From: Lethocerus indicus
Taxonomy: Eukaryota; Arthropoda; Insecta; Hemiptera; Belostomatidae
Reading direction: 5' to 3'
Length of the DNA: 64,000 bases
Assembly: GCA_019843655.1 (NCBI GenBank)
Contig: JACDQD010000005.1
Coordinates: 9,389,575 to 9,453,574 of the forward strand
Below are positions 41,317 to 53,886 of the stretch, piece after piece. The notes below the pieces were generated by a model. The model was not told the origin of the DNA and searched no databases. It worked only from the letters and a program-made list of their open reading frames with translations. The stretch's first letter is position 1; the number at the start of each line of letters is the position of its first letter. Both the position numbers and the translations under genes were made by a program.

Positions 41317-43037
41317 CTAATTGTTCATTTCATCGAACTGGACTAGGATTACCAGATAGGTTGTGGCGGCCGCTATCATCTGAAATTCAAAGTTTTCATT
41401 CATTTATTCGGTAAAATATGGAAATATAGGTCCGAAACAATGGCGTAGCATACTTACCGAATGTATGAGAGTGTAATCGATGGGGAATAGGCCGCACGCA
41501 GAAAAATATGCTTCACTCTTCATGGCGATATGCAACTGGAGCTTTTCCTTCGACAAATATCGAAATAATATAATATATAATAATTCCCGGAAGAAACATT
41601 CTAATCCTGATTCGGAATTCAGGGGTTAGGACCGAAATTTTCAGCAATTACATGCGAAAAACCGCGTGTTATCTCGATACAGTAAAGATAGAATAAAATA
41701 CAGTCACAAACTTACGCTTTTCGCCAACTGGTTGGTTTCGTCTTCGATTATCAACTGGAACAGGGCCCTGTTGAACTCTCGCGACTGTAAAGAAAAAGGA
41801 AATTCGGAAAATTGAATAACGTAATTGAAAAGAACAAGTTAATCAAACTTAACAAATATCCTGCACGAATTTAATATTCCCAATATATGAGTATAGAGGA
41901 ACAAAATAACTATTATTAATTCAAATTATTATTATTATCTAGAATTATCTTTGTCAAATCGTACTTAAACCGAATAATTGGCCCAAACACACACATTACC
42001 TTAGAGACGGCATCGGCGCAAAAAGAGACGATGAGCCACTGCTCTAGAATCCAATAGCCTATCCAGACGAGCTCGGGGCTCAGGTACCAGACGAGACCGG
42101 CGACGTCGTAGTGGACGGCCTTGCCGCGCACTATGATGAAGTAGAGGTTGCTGACGATGACGAGGAAGACGGAGGCGGTAGTGACGAGGACGGTGAAGGA
42201 GTAGGCGTCGCCGACTGTGGAGAGGACCGAGCAGAGGCGGGAGTGGAGCTTGGCCAGGGTGAGAGGTACTCGGAGACCGCCGGGAGACCCGGAGGCGCAG
42301 CGCCGCAGGTGGACCGCCTGCCGACCGCTCATCTCGAGCAGGGCGTACAGAGGCTGGCAGATGGAGTGGAGAGCGAGGTAGGGCAGGTTGACGCAGTACA
42401 AGTAGACCAAGTAGATGGCCGACAGTCGGAAGTAATACTGGGAGGCGAGGAGGCCCGACTGGGCGCAGACCAGGAGCACAGCCAGCAAGTCGTAGAAGAC
42501 GATTTTACCGGCGTCGTAGCTCACCCTAGAATAGCTCCTCAGGACCCTGTCTATGTCCGCCAGGCGGGCGTAGGCGTCCTCGAACTCCGACGAGTTCTTC
42601 AGGCTCCAGAAGAAGTTGAGGGTGAGCGCCGCGTCCGCTATCACCAGCTGGACCAGCTCGATGGTCTCCTGCAGTTTTGTGGCGTAGAACTCGGACGGTC
42701 CCATCTGTCGGATGCGCCTGACGAAGTAGAATGTGGAGGCCCAGGAGGAGGCGACGACCAGGGCGAAAAGGCCGACCGAGGCTTTGGACCGGCGGAACGT
42801 GGTCGTGTAGCGGTACGGGAAAGCGCCCGACAGTTTGGAAAGGAAAAGCGACATATGGAGGTAGCGGGACGGCTTTTCTGTGCGGAAAGCGTTTCGCATT
42901 TTGGACAGCGTCCTCTGAAGGGTGCCCATTCCGTACGACTGGCCCTTACCGCCCCCAACCGACGCTGTCTCCCTGTCACAGCTGTCACACCTGTCAATTA
43001 AGCGAAAGACAAACAATACAGGCGCACTGAGCCGCAC
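41317..43037 (-). CDS. Gustatory receptor (7tm_7 family)
   Basis: Insect gustatory receptors are seven-helix ligand-gated cation channels of taste neurons. Four minus-strand exons join in frame: 43037-42000, about 41783-41715, about 41549-41460, and 41379-41317. Helices are evident in KASVGLFALVVASSWASTFY, in IVFYDLLAVLLVCAQSGLLA, around the YLVYLYCVNLPYLALHSI stretch, in the VTTASVFLVIVSNLYFII stretch and near LVWIGYWILEQWLIVSFC. The small last exons give ACGLFPIDYTLIHS and TYLVILVQF, the family signature. The open frame starts at 43037 (419 aa); an inner ATG at 42929 (MGTLQRTL, 383 aa) fits Gr N-termini better, and I favour it. No ligand class can be assigned. The long plus-strand frame opposite this exon is a shadow. 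Confidence 0.9.
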
Positions 43038-44425
43038 CTCAGTGTTTCGCCCCGGTCAATAGTCTTTCCGCTCCGATATTACACCCTGAAAATAGCGTTA
43101 GGTGTCAGTTAAGTTTTTTTTAGTTGTATCTGTATAAACCGGATAAATAGGATAAAGTTTGGAAAGCTCTGGATGCTTAGCCGGCAGGGTCTAAGTCGGA
43201 GAACGGATAATTTACCAGGTTAATATTCCAAATAGTCTATCTGTGATCTGTTATCGCTAGCTAGCCATCAACTGCACATTTACTCTCATTAGTGAGTCAC
43301 TTAGGCAAATGAGAAATAAGTGATCAAATGCATATAATTAACCGATGTTTTAATTCTGTTGCCCGTATAAAATATTATCACTCATTTGTTCGATTTATTT
43401 TAAACTAGAAGAGTGAAAATTCTATAATTATTTCCCAATTCTTCAATTTCATAATTAATTAATTAATTAATTAATGACAACATTAAAACCATTGGTGAAT
43501 ATTTTTTCGTTTAACATGAAAAAATATTTCTATTTTTGTCCCCATTGTTTCTTGTTGAACAAACGATTTCAACTATACTTCAATCCCCCGAAGAATTGAT
43601 ATTTTCTTGGTGTTTGTGAATCCGCTTTCATGTCTTCAATGAGTGTATTATTATTGTTGTCCCCTTTCGGAGTTTCAGGATGACAGGGGTATTTGAAAGA
43701 AATATGACAACGAGAGAAGATTTAATTTATTATAAAGATAGCAGAGACCATTTTTTCCATATTTTCTAGGAAAACCTTGGATTGTTTTCGACTTCCCGCC
43801 AGCCGACAGAAAGTTCTACAAATGAAGACTTCTAGAAATGAAGAGTTCGGATGCTTAGAGCCGGAAGGGGAGGGGGGGACAGACAATTTACCAGGTTTGA
43901 GATGTTCCAAACAGCCCTATCTTTGTATACTTCATATTAAACCGTGGTTCCTGCGATCTTCTGTCTTCGCTCACTGGTTTTGTCTTCATCAAAATGCACT
44001 TTTAGTGTCATTCGTGAGTCACTTAGGCAAGTGTGTAATATATGATGAGTAATAATATATTCTCCCTTCTCAGTACTGCCTGGTGACCGGTTCTTTAATC
44101 TTAACTTCTGAACTAATTCTGTATCCCTCCTTCATTCGCGATTCTTCTTTGAGGAAACTACTTGTCCTCGCTTACCGGCAAAGCGCCACTATACCACTAT
44201 AGGTAGAAATAATACCACTAGCGAAAGGAAAGTATATTACACCACCACCACCACCACCACCACCAAACTAAAGCCGCAGGCGTCATGCCTAAGTGACTCA
44301 CCGACCGGCCGTCGGAAGACTACTGAAGACCAACGATCGGAGACTGAAGATCACAGGAACGACGGCGTTTCAAACCCTCGCAGACCGCCAAACTCGGTAT
44401 AGGACAGATGTCCGGTGAACAGCTC
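43038..44425. other. Spacer between Gr and SmydA-like gene
   Basis: Holds a (TAAT)n run near 43441-43475, an (ACC)n run at 44242-44266, and diverged arms of a family A-like foldback. No coding exon was recognised. Confidence 0.5.
43830..44402. repeat. Distant relative of foldback MITE family A
   Basis: Left side has AATTTACCAGGTTTGAGATG, CTGCGATCTTCTGTCTTCGC and GTGAGTCACTTAGGCA. The right side has their inverse: GCCTAAGTGACTCAC, CTGAAGATCACAGGAACGAC and TTTCAAACCCTCGCAGACCG. A related left arm is at 43180-43330. The order of blocks matches family A, but identity is low. Confidence 0.6.
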
Positions 44426-47400
44426 CTAGGTGTGTACCTCGGATGGTTTATCCCGTTCGGACCGAGAATCGATGATCTTCCTCAGCTGATACGGTGCACC
44501 TCTGTCGTCCTTAAGTATTGCGACGGCTTCCTCAAGAATAGTTTTCATTTCCTGAAACAAAAAAAAAGAGAAAATACTTGAAATATCATGAAAAAATTCC
44601 TTTTCTTCTGGTGTACACTAAGTGCAATACAAGGAAAATATGAGCCGAGATATTATTACCTCGTTTTCGCACTCTTCGTTGTGGTTCCGTCTTTCCATAT
44701 CCTTTAAAACGTTGTAAAGTTCGAACAGTAAAAGACCTGCGACGAGAAAATAAGACATAATAGAGAATGATAATATTATCTTACGCAAATATTTAAGTAC
44801 TGTTTTCGGTCGCCTGTAATACTGCATAGTTCTTTTGATCTTCCAGTGGCTCACTCCCTGCTGACAACAGAGCTACTGAAGACGGCGAACAGCCAAAAGC
44901 GAACGGAGACAGATCGAAGATCGAAAGAATCCTAGATTCCTCTAGGCCGACAGGGCAATAACGTTTCGTAGCCAACTAATAAAGGATCATTTTATTTTAC
45001 AACGTAGTGAATATAAATTCGGAACATAATATTATAAGCGATTAAATGTTATTGTTATTGATGCGATTAAAAGGCGTGATTTAGAAGCGGGAAGATATGT
45101 AAACGCAGCCGACCGGCAATACACCGAAGCTTAACGGGTTTAGTATCATAAACGCCTTTCTCTCTTCACATCCCCTTCTGACTTCGTAATCCTTCCACGA
45201 TTTAATTGTTTATATTCTTTAGACAACAACAATATAAGATGTTTAATATAAAAAAATAAACAAGATAAAGGAAAATTTATAATGTCTAAGGGGAAAACAA
45301 ATTAACATAACTTACCCCTCATACGACACTGCCCCAAACGGAGATTTTCTATAAGACTCAAAATGTCCCTTATCGATACCTCGTCTTCTCTTAATTCATC
45401 GAAGGATAGTTCTGAAAAAATAATTTTTTAATCTAGCACTTGCAAATTGAAGAGTCGATAGGAGCACGGTTTCAAAGCTTCCATTTCCAAACGAGGATTT
45501 TCTTGCGTTTTACAGTTTTATTGCCACAATTGTGTACAAAAATTTATGGATTCTGGGGTGCAATTTATTTTATTTTTGTACGGCATTCTTTAAGATCAGT
45601 GCCTGGGTGAGGTTGGAGACATTTTATGCCGGATTGAAACGATGATTCTATACATAGAATTAAAACATAATCGCACAATGTAAAAAACAACGCCAAATAT
45701 TAAATGAAAAAGAATATAAACAACGTTCCAAACAAAGGGAAGAAAATTATTACTACTTATTAAGAATGACGATCCAATTAACTGAACTTTAGGAAGATAT
45801 CCCCGGGGGCGCATAACAGATTGCGGGCTAATATAAAAAGTTTTGAAGAGATAACTAGACGACATTTATCAGTTACCTGGTAAAGACTTGGCGTGGTTCC
45901 ATATATTTTTCAACTTGATCTGGACGGTCGTCTGGGACAGGAAGTGCAACCTGGGTGGTAGGTCGGTCCTTGAGGCCCTGTTTCCGGCCCTGGCCTGCAG
46001 GAGGATGGCCTCCCTGGCGCCTACTAGGCCGGCACACGAGTCGCACCCCCAGTCGGAGCAAAGGTCCAGCGAGTCCACCGGCAGCAGCTTGCCGCCGGCG
46101 CAGCTCTCGCATTTCACAGCCGACAGGAAAGTGCCGAATTCCTGCGGAAATATTCAGGACGTAAAAGATATTGGACGCATAAAAGATAAACTCCTTTACT
46201 TACTAACTAAAAAAAAACGAAATAAAGCGAAGTTGAGAACAGTGATACTAAGTCAAAATACAGTAATAGAAATATTAACAATACAGTCATACAGTGATGG
46301 TCAAGTTCCATAACCCTCCCCCAGCGATAAAGGAAAATCTGCAATTATTTATCAGTCTCTTTTTTTTAGTGTACATGCGTCCAAATCGAGTTATTGTTCA
46401 CGTATTTTTCCCATTTTATATTGGCTCCACGTAAACTCCCAGCAGAGAGGAGCCGCTCTCTTTTGCTAGACCGGTTACAGCTGCTCGCCATCTTCTTCAG
46501 CAGCAGTGTTAGTCACTTTGGCGCTTCGGACGTTTTCTAGGCACCCTCTCTGTACTGTCACTGTCACCTGTACTGCGTCGAAGTGACTAGCACCGCGGCC
46601 GAAACCGGTCTAGCAAAAGACCAAACCGCCGAGGGGAGACGGAAACGCGCGAAATCTACGGTATTCCAACCCCTCTAAATTAAGATAGACGTTACAAAAA
46701 TGAGACACGAGCCAATGTTTATGCCCTAACTTTGGCTCCGCCTAATCAACATTGTTCGCGTGCCAACAATGTGCTCAATTTCTCAACGCGGTCTCAAGTA
46801 CGCTCAATTTATATTATATCTATAAATAATTATAATTTCGTATTTATACGAGTTCGGAATTTATCATCAGATACTTATCCCTGACCACTCTCAGAAATTC
46901 CAATTATTAATAATTCCATCCTAAACTTCATTTATATTATATCAATATACAGAGGGGTTCAAAAAAATGTATCCACTGTTTAAAAGTCCATAACTTGCAA
47001 ACTAATTGATGGAGTTGTCTCATTTTTGGTAGTGTTATAGTTTGTAGCTCCGGCAATCGCCATACAAACGTTGTATTGCGTTGTTTGTTTTGTCAGATGA
47101 CAGTCGCCAGATAGTCACTGTTTTGTTGTTAGTTGTACCTTGTTACTCGAGTAATAGTGGCTGGCGCAAGGCTTACATTCGATGAAAGGAAGTCAGTTTT
47201 GAAGTGGTATTTTAAGTACGAAAACATTAATGAGGTTCAACGGCAATGGCGAAATGAGCATCAAACAGAGCCAATATCCAACTGAACACGTTGCAGTCAG
47301 TAGTTGGTGCTGCAGTTCGACGGCATCGTTTGTGTGGGATGTAAATGGTGACCATTTCGAACACGTAGAGTGATATCTTTAAGTTGGACTTTAAGCTACA

Positions 47401-50400
47401 CTCTCACCAAACATGAAACAACTCCGTCAATTAGTTTGCAAGTTATGGACTGTTAAACAGTGGTTACATTTTTTTGGACCCCTCTGTATATTAATAATAT
47501 ATATGGTACGGTCGTTCACACCAAAAGAGCCACCATTGGGTGGCTTTTTTTATCTTGCCATGGTCATGTCAGTGTCTATCGTTACCCCATTGTACCTATA
47601 ACTTATATTAATTTATTAATAACCATTAATTATTATGAATGGTGCTATTTGAAACATACCAAGGATGGTTCGAATCACTTTCGATTGGAATGTCCAGATG
47701 CGAGCGATGTTGGGTGTCTTGGTGGAACTCCGTAGTTCTATACGGTATGCCCGTGTCGGTTTTAATATGGCCTCGTATATTGTGAGTTTGTTACTTAAGG
47801 TAAATTTTGATGTCCGTTTTTAGTAATGGTCTTAGTTCAAATTTGCGGTTTAAGTCGATTCTTTTGAGTCGCGTATGGGGGATGGTGAAACAAAGTCCGA
47901 GTTTTAATGAATAAGGTTACCGTAGGGTCGGCGCATCTTTGGCAGTTGCAGAGGAAGTGTTTCGTGGTCGCCAGATGGTGTCTCCTGGGCGGCGTGGACC
48001 AGAGGAGCGGGCAGTAGTGGGTTGTGACCTCCTCGCCGGCGGCTATGCCCCTGGCGGCCACGAACCTCATGACGTCCTGGCCCGCGTCGCCGCCGACCAT
48101 GAGATGCCTGGTGTTGGGCGAACAGCTGTGGTTGACCAACCCCGCCAGGGGGAAAAGGCCCCTCAGGCTCCACCTCTTCTCGGTGCCGTCTTCGGCCCAG
48201 GACACCCGCTCGATCTCGAAGGCCGTCGCGTCCACCACCTCGCACCACAGCGTCATCCAAGCCTCGTCCTCTTTGGACAGGGCCTCCTGCCGTATGCCCT
48301 CCTTCAGCAAGCCCACCTGCCGAATCGACCTCGCCACTATCAGACTATAATTGTTCAATAATACACTTAGCGCGGTATGTATGTTTTGCTTTTAGATCGT
48401 TTAGGATTTTAGACTCGTGTATTTTAGGAGTAATTTTGGTGGTTGCTTTTGTTATGAACGGCGGGAATGTGCCAATGATTCAGTTCTGAGCAATGAGCCA
48501 GTCGTAGCAGGCAGTATTGATTTTGTTTTCCCCCTTTTATTTTTTGTACAATCAATTACAGTATAATTATGTGTACAAATGTTGAATGTATATTTCTCGA
48601 TAAAAGAGACCATCTAATGACGGCACTTTTCACACATGAACACCCTAGGCCAGCGGCGTTTAAGCCGACGCGGGGGTAATGGATGGGTAAGAGAGGAAAG
48701 GGACTGAACGAGTGGATTAGGATGAGGAGAAAGGGAGTGGAACTTCAGGAACCGGGATTTTGCGACTTCGTCGATTCTTGGTATGTTGACATCATGGTAG
48801 ATTGTGTGGTTAGAAACATACCAGGGAGCATTAAGGTAAGAAGGACTTTTGACTTGAATCTCTAAGGCAGTACAGTAAGGGATACCAAAACCGACTTACT
48901 TCGGGGGCTCGGATATTGTCTGATATTCACCATACGATTTTATGACTCTTGTCAACAGCGATTGCCAATTTAATTGTCATCAATAAACGACTCCTCTAAA
49001 TCACTCAAACTATAAAAGCACCGACTGGAATTCTTTAGTGCACACAGTTAATATTATTAGTTATTATGTAAATTTCTATTCTCGAAATTGTTCGGTTAAA
49101 ATTTATTAGTAACGTAAATATTTTGTAGATAAAAATGTCAGATGAATTAGAACTTTATACTACTGAACTTCAAACAATTATTATATACAAGTTATTCTTT
49201 TGACAATGTAACACAAAATAAATTATAAATAAAATAAATATGTTTTAAACTGTTAAATATCTTAGTTACTCAATAATTAGCACATTCACTTTTCCTATAT
49301 TTCCGCGTATTAATTTTTACATGTTTTTCACTCACACGCAAAACAAATTTAATACTATCATATAATGTAATTTTTATAAGTGTGTATATACAGAAATAGA
49401 ACAGTCGCGTCCATTTTTTGTGAACCCAAATTTCATTTCCAACTTCAACCCTCGTCTAGAGAAAGCTGGCGGCATGCTTACATTTTTAAATTGTAATCGA
49501 ATTTTACTCACACACGAGATTTTTTCACCCCTTCTTCCTGAACCTGTTAATAGTCACACTTTAATACACAAGTATATACTTCATTAGAAAAATAATAGCG
49601 ACTTACAACCAATTTTTGAACTTAAATTTAAACTCTAAATGTGAAAGATTTCCATAATTTCTTAATTATTCTAAATTTTTTCTACGTTTTTTGTTAATAA
49701 ATATATTAAAAGGCTATAGAGCTATGTAAAAATAAATTAAGATTAATAATCACGATCGTACATTTATTCTGATTTATAAAGGGCCGTACCTCCTGCAAGG
49801 TTTGAACACATTATTATTATTATTTTCAATAATAATTTCTACTTCTGAATATTATCTTCAAGGAGTTAAACCATATAACCGATTATAAGATCTGAATACT
49901 GAAGCACAGTACACTAATTGTCGACGTTTAGTTTTAGTTGCATACATCGTCCGGGTGACTCGTACGAGAGTTCTGCTCTCAAACTTAACGGCGACTGGTT
50001 CTTAAAAATGAACGACCGAACGAAATTAATTCATCATCGCGAGTTCACTCTTGCCCCACGTTGCAAGTTAGATATACTCGATCCCAGATGGTGGTTGGCT
50101 GTGGGAAAAGAGCATTCTGGTTTCTCCGTCTTAGTGGTCCGACGGGCTGAAGAGAGAAAGCATCCTCAAAGGGTCGCGAATGTAGAGGGAATAAATTCGT
50201 TCAGCTAGTTTTAAGTAACCAGTCGCCGGGAAGCAGTGAGAGTGCACTTTCGCCGATACCGAAAGTGTCGACTGCAAGACAGGGAAACTCTAGACGGGGC
50301 CGAACGAAACATGACCGACTATAACCGAAAGTACCTCGAGGCCGTGCTGCGGCCCTCGGTTGGCCTGCATCATGCGGACCAGCCTCTTGGAGACGTTGTC

Positions 50401-51395
50401 CAGGAAGAGGCTCCTGACCGGCATCAGAGCCAAGTAGATGTTGGTCGACCAGGAGCCCCCGTCCTCGGTCCTGTCGCGCCAAGTCCTGAGCAGCGCGCAC
50501 TCGGGCCTGTGCGTGTCCGAGCGGGCGCACTCCCCGCTGCAGACCGGCAGGCCGCAGCCCTCGTCGCAGCCCCTCACGTCCACGTCGCCCCGCAGACAGC
50601 TGCAGCATACCACCACCTCTTCCTTCAGCCTGGGCCCTGAAAACGTTAAACGCCTTTAATTACTAACTAAAAAAAAATCGAAATAAAGCAACGGTGCAAA
50701 GTTTTTTTAACCTTTTTTTTTGGTTCCGCCAAGAAATCCAACATTGCCCGCATTCAGAGATTCCAATCAAAAGTCCTTCGTACGATCCTTAATGCTCCCT
50801 GGTACGTTTCTAACCAAACGATCCATAATGACCTCAACATACCAACAGTCGACGAAGTCGCAAAATCACGCTTCCTTAAATTCCACTCCCGCCTCTCTGC
50901 GGCGATGGACGAAAATCCGCGATTATTTATATGTAACTCTTCGGCAAATATTTATTATATCTCTTTTAGACACTTTATGCGCTCTTAAATTGTAGCAACA
51001 TAAAAAATTCCATACTTACCAGCGAATAGCTGTCTCAAGCGTAACCGCTTCCTTTCCTATGTGCGAGTTTTCTTCTACTAGTACTGCTATATTTCGATTT
51101 AATATTCCTTGAATATGTTTTAATTAAAGTTTCTTTTTTTAAGCTGGAAAATGCCTATTTTTACCGCAGTTACACATAAATACTTGCAAACCTCGAAGTC
51201 CATAAAATTGTACCGCGGGTAGTGGGGGGAAGCTGATAAAAGGGTCGATTAGCACCTCATGGTGGGGTTGAATGCGGAGTTCATCATCGGTATTCCTGGA
51301 GACATTAAAATGGTGCTGTCGAAGAACCAACGGCCGGAATGATGCCCCAAAATAATTTAGATGAGTTATCTTTCATTCCAGGACGGGAGAATTAA

Positions 51396-51450
<55 letters not shown>

Positions 51451-52215
51451 AAGATTCGTGTGCGTCATGGGTTCGTATCCTGCCGGTGGGGACTGTGTCG
51501 AGGGCGTTCGCTAGACCGGAAGCAATTAAACTCTTCGATCAATTTAACCCCCCGTGACCTACTCCAGTTACAAGTGGGCGTAAGGCCAACTCTCCCCCCA
51601 CCTGGAGTGCCCTCTATCGAGAAACAATTACAATTACAAATACTTCTATTTTTCTCTATTCTCTATAGGCGCATACCGGCGTTTATATACACGGGATATT
51701 TGGATTTGAATAACAACGTTTTATGGACAACGTTGCTACAGTAATGGGGAAAGTTACAATAGTAAGAACCCAAGGAGAACATAGTTTACTCTAGTCGCTC
51801 GCACTATCAAACAATTCATTCAAACACTTTGATTCACTGCACTATTTTTATTATTTAAACAGTGCTATAATTTCAATACTAGAAATATACCTTCCAGTAG
51901 TTTAAGTATTAATCAAAACCATTTAGAAATAGAGCCGTTGATGCGTTCAAATGACAAGCCTGATATGGTAACAATTTTTTCCTAACCACGAATACCTGAA
52001 ATATGAAATTTCCTGACAGTTTATTTTATAAAAAGGTATTTGTTTACACTACCTGCGATCAGCGGTATATCTTCGAATACAACATCTCCCGGTTTCAGGT
52101 CTATTTTCGCGAAAACACCTCGGCCGCTAATTGGCGAGGTGCCGAGGTACCAATCTCTGTTGGGGTAGTCGTGATGGCCGAGGTGGATCTTCAACAGCCT
52201 GTTCAGCTCTTCCAT
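44426..52215 (-). CDS. SmydA-type SET and MYND domain protein
   Basis: SMYD proteins are SET-domain lysine methyltransferases interrupted by a MYND zinc finger; SmydA types are arthropod-specific. Minus-strand exons: 52215-52053, 50636-50335, 48344-47921, 46141-45877, 45411-45316, 44736-44660, 44551-44426. Exon 1 has GRGVFAKIDLKPGDVVFED (SET-N). Exon 2 has the MYND finger CCSC...CGLPVCSGEC...HRPEC. Exon 3 has VVDATAFEI, NHSCSPN and GEEVTTHY, the SET core, then the post-SET CNCQRCADPTE. Exons 4-7 form the helical C-terminus, ending VHT. All joins close except exon 2 to exon 3, where frames differ by two bases, so a small exon or a wrong boundary remains. Three family A or mariner elements sit in its introns. 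The start at 52215 is the first ATG after an acceptor at 52230; an earlier exon is possible. Confidence 0.85.
44843..44948 (+). repeat. Foldback MITE family A, decayed right half (SmydA intron 5)
   Basis: ACAGAGCTACTGAAGACGGC, GAACAGCCAAAAGCGAACGG and AGACAGATCG follow the family A order with losses. Confidence 0.55.
46452..46678. repeat. Foldback MITE family A copy (SmydA intron 3)
   Basis: Left CTCTTTTGCTAGACCGGTTA and GCTGCTCGCCATCTTCTTCA; right GCCGAAACCGGTCTAGCAAA, AGACCAAACCGCCGAGGGGA and CGCGCGAAATCTACGGTATT. On the right arm the CTGAAGA box is lost. Confidence 0.85.
46950..47486 (+). mobile_element. Internally deleted Tc1/mariner-type element, 537 bp (SmydA intron 3)
   Basis: TIRs of about 69 bp (46950-47018 and 47418-47486) start CAGAGGGG and differ at only a few sites; both are flanked by TA. 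The plus strand inside codes LTFDERKSVLKWYFKYENIN then EVQRQWRNEH, a helix-turn-helix N-terminus like the DUF4817 domain of some insect Tc1/mariner transposases. The catalytic DDE/D part is deleted, so it is a non-autonomous derivative. Confidence 0.9.
50722..50905 (+). mobile_element. Jockey-like LINE reverse transcriptase C-terminal fragment
   Basis: Frame reads KSNIARIQRFQSKVLRTILN, then APWYVSNQTIHNDLNIPTVD and EVAKSRFLKFHSRL. This is the typical tail of jockey/R1-type LINE polymerases. It is 5'-truncated and opposite to the SmydA gene whose intron 1 holds it. Related to 28083-28181. Confidence 0.85.
51394..51448 (+). repeat. (TA)n microsatellite in SmydA intron 1
   Basis: About 27 TA units, not next to a splice site. 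Confidence 0.95.
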
Positions 52216-53886
52216 TATTCTATTATTCCCTGAAAGCATGCATCGAAAAGCGTAGCATTGGTCAACGTGTATTCTAAACATCGTTACGTATAACGGGACA
52301 CATGCGTGACAGAAATATGTCTCTGAATGTTTAATCCATGGCACAAGCAGACAAAATTCAATTTGCAATATTTGGGAGTGAATGAAAATAAATTTTAGCA
52401 TTCAAAGATCAGAGTTGACTGAGTCAATCAATGATTACAAATTGAAGATATGTGTAAATAAATTATTAATATTTAACTTACCTTCACTTGTTTTCAAAAG
52501 TAGAGAATTGTTATGAAGGATGCATCCATGTCACACATAATTTCATACATGTTATCTGTACATTCATGTTTTCAATATGCTTTTGATTCTATAGAGTGTA
52601 CATGTGCAGATACGGAGGTTTTAATTAAATTCTACATTCGAAATACTGTGATATACCAACATAATTCAACATGAATGGTGTTATGCATAGTACATACGCA
52701 TATTTATTTTTATGAGAGGTGAAAAATAAAAGCATAAATAATAAATTAGATCACTTTATTTGGACACAATTTGTTACTTCATTTTTTTACAACATAAACG
52801 TGATAACAGACAACAATAAGCAAATAAATCAGTAAAACAACAGAATGTACCTTTTTAAGCTGTTCTGAGATATCCGCAGTCTCTCTTCTTTGAAATACTT
52901 TGGCAGTTTTACTTGGACAAATGGACACTTGTTGAAAAATATAAAACTCCGAGCAAAATATTGATAACTTATTGTCGCCCGATTTATAGGGTAGGAAATC
53001 AAAATATGTGCTGAGAAACAAATGAACCGTTTGCCAAATTGGACGCGGTCGGTTTGATGTGTGACAAATTGCGGTTTAGGCGAGACAAGAGACCACCCCG
53101 GATGGTGTATTCGCGTAAGCGACAAAGGTTGAACAGCTGCCTGTCCCAATCGGCATTGTAAAATTGCACAATGGCCAAATCGTGTCTAAATATATTCGAC
53201 ACGGAGCCACCCCCCCGGGTTATTTTTTTCCCCTTCTTTCTTTTTTAAACTAAATTTACCTGCAAAACGAGAGTGTCGGCCCTGTTTCCCTCTTGCCCCG
53301 TATGCCTGCCTGTCCATCGGGCGAGCGGTGCATTAGAGTGGAGGCTGGGGCTTTTTAAATATATTTCCAGAAATTTCTGCAGGGGGAGACTCCGCAAATA
53401 AACATTTCTAACAGGCTCCATGAACTTGATCCAGAATCCAGAATTTCTTCTTTTTTTTTTAAACTTACACATTTAAAGATAAATATGCTTGTGTCTATAA
53501 TTAACATGGTACATACTGGTCGGCGTTTTAAGTAAAATATAGATACTAGAAAGAGAAATTGTTTTCTTTTCGAAAATTTATTCGGACACACTATTTGTAA
53601 ATGACCAATAAGTACATTCATAAAATGACTCGAGTATACTATTACGGTTGGAAAATAAATAATTAAATTTGGACTTAACAATAAAAGATGGAAACGATTT
53701 AAAATAGAATTGTACCTTTTTTTGTTTTCGACTACCTCTTTTTCTGTATAACTGTCGAGAACAGTTCTGAATATCAGAACTCGTTGAATAATAATGTATT
53801 TTTGATGAAATTAAATCGAAGGAACTTCTCAACAGAACGTAGATGTTGTTTTCTTTTGAGGAAGGATCTCTTTGGGCGTCTTCTAA
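52216..53886. other. SmydA upstream region and nervana 3' region
   Basis: No coding exon was recognised. It probably contains the SmydA promoter or a 5'UTR exon (an acceptor lies at 52230) and the nervana 3'UTR. Confidence 0.45.

Noticed and set aside
42111..43001. 296-codon plus-strand open frame
   Set aside because: Exactly opposite the gustatory receptor exon; composition is the low-complexity mirror of helix codons, with no motif.
47939..48361. 140- and 108-codon plus frames
   Set aside because: Opposite the SET-core exon with NHSCSPN; no motif of their own.
50201..50640. Alternative frames over the MYND exon on both strands
   Set aside because: Only one minus frame has the zinc-binding Cys/His pattern; the others are shadows of GC-rich codons.
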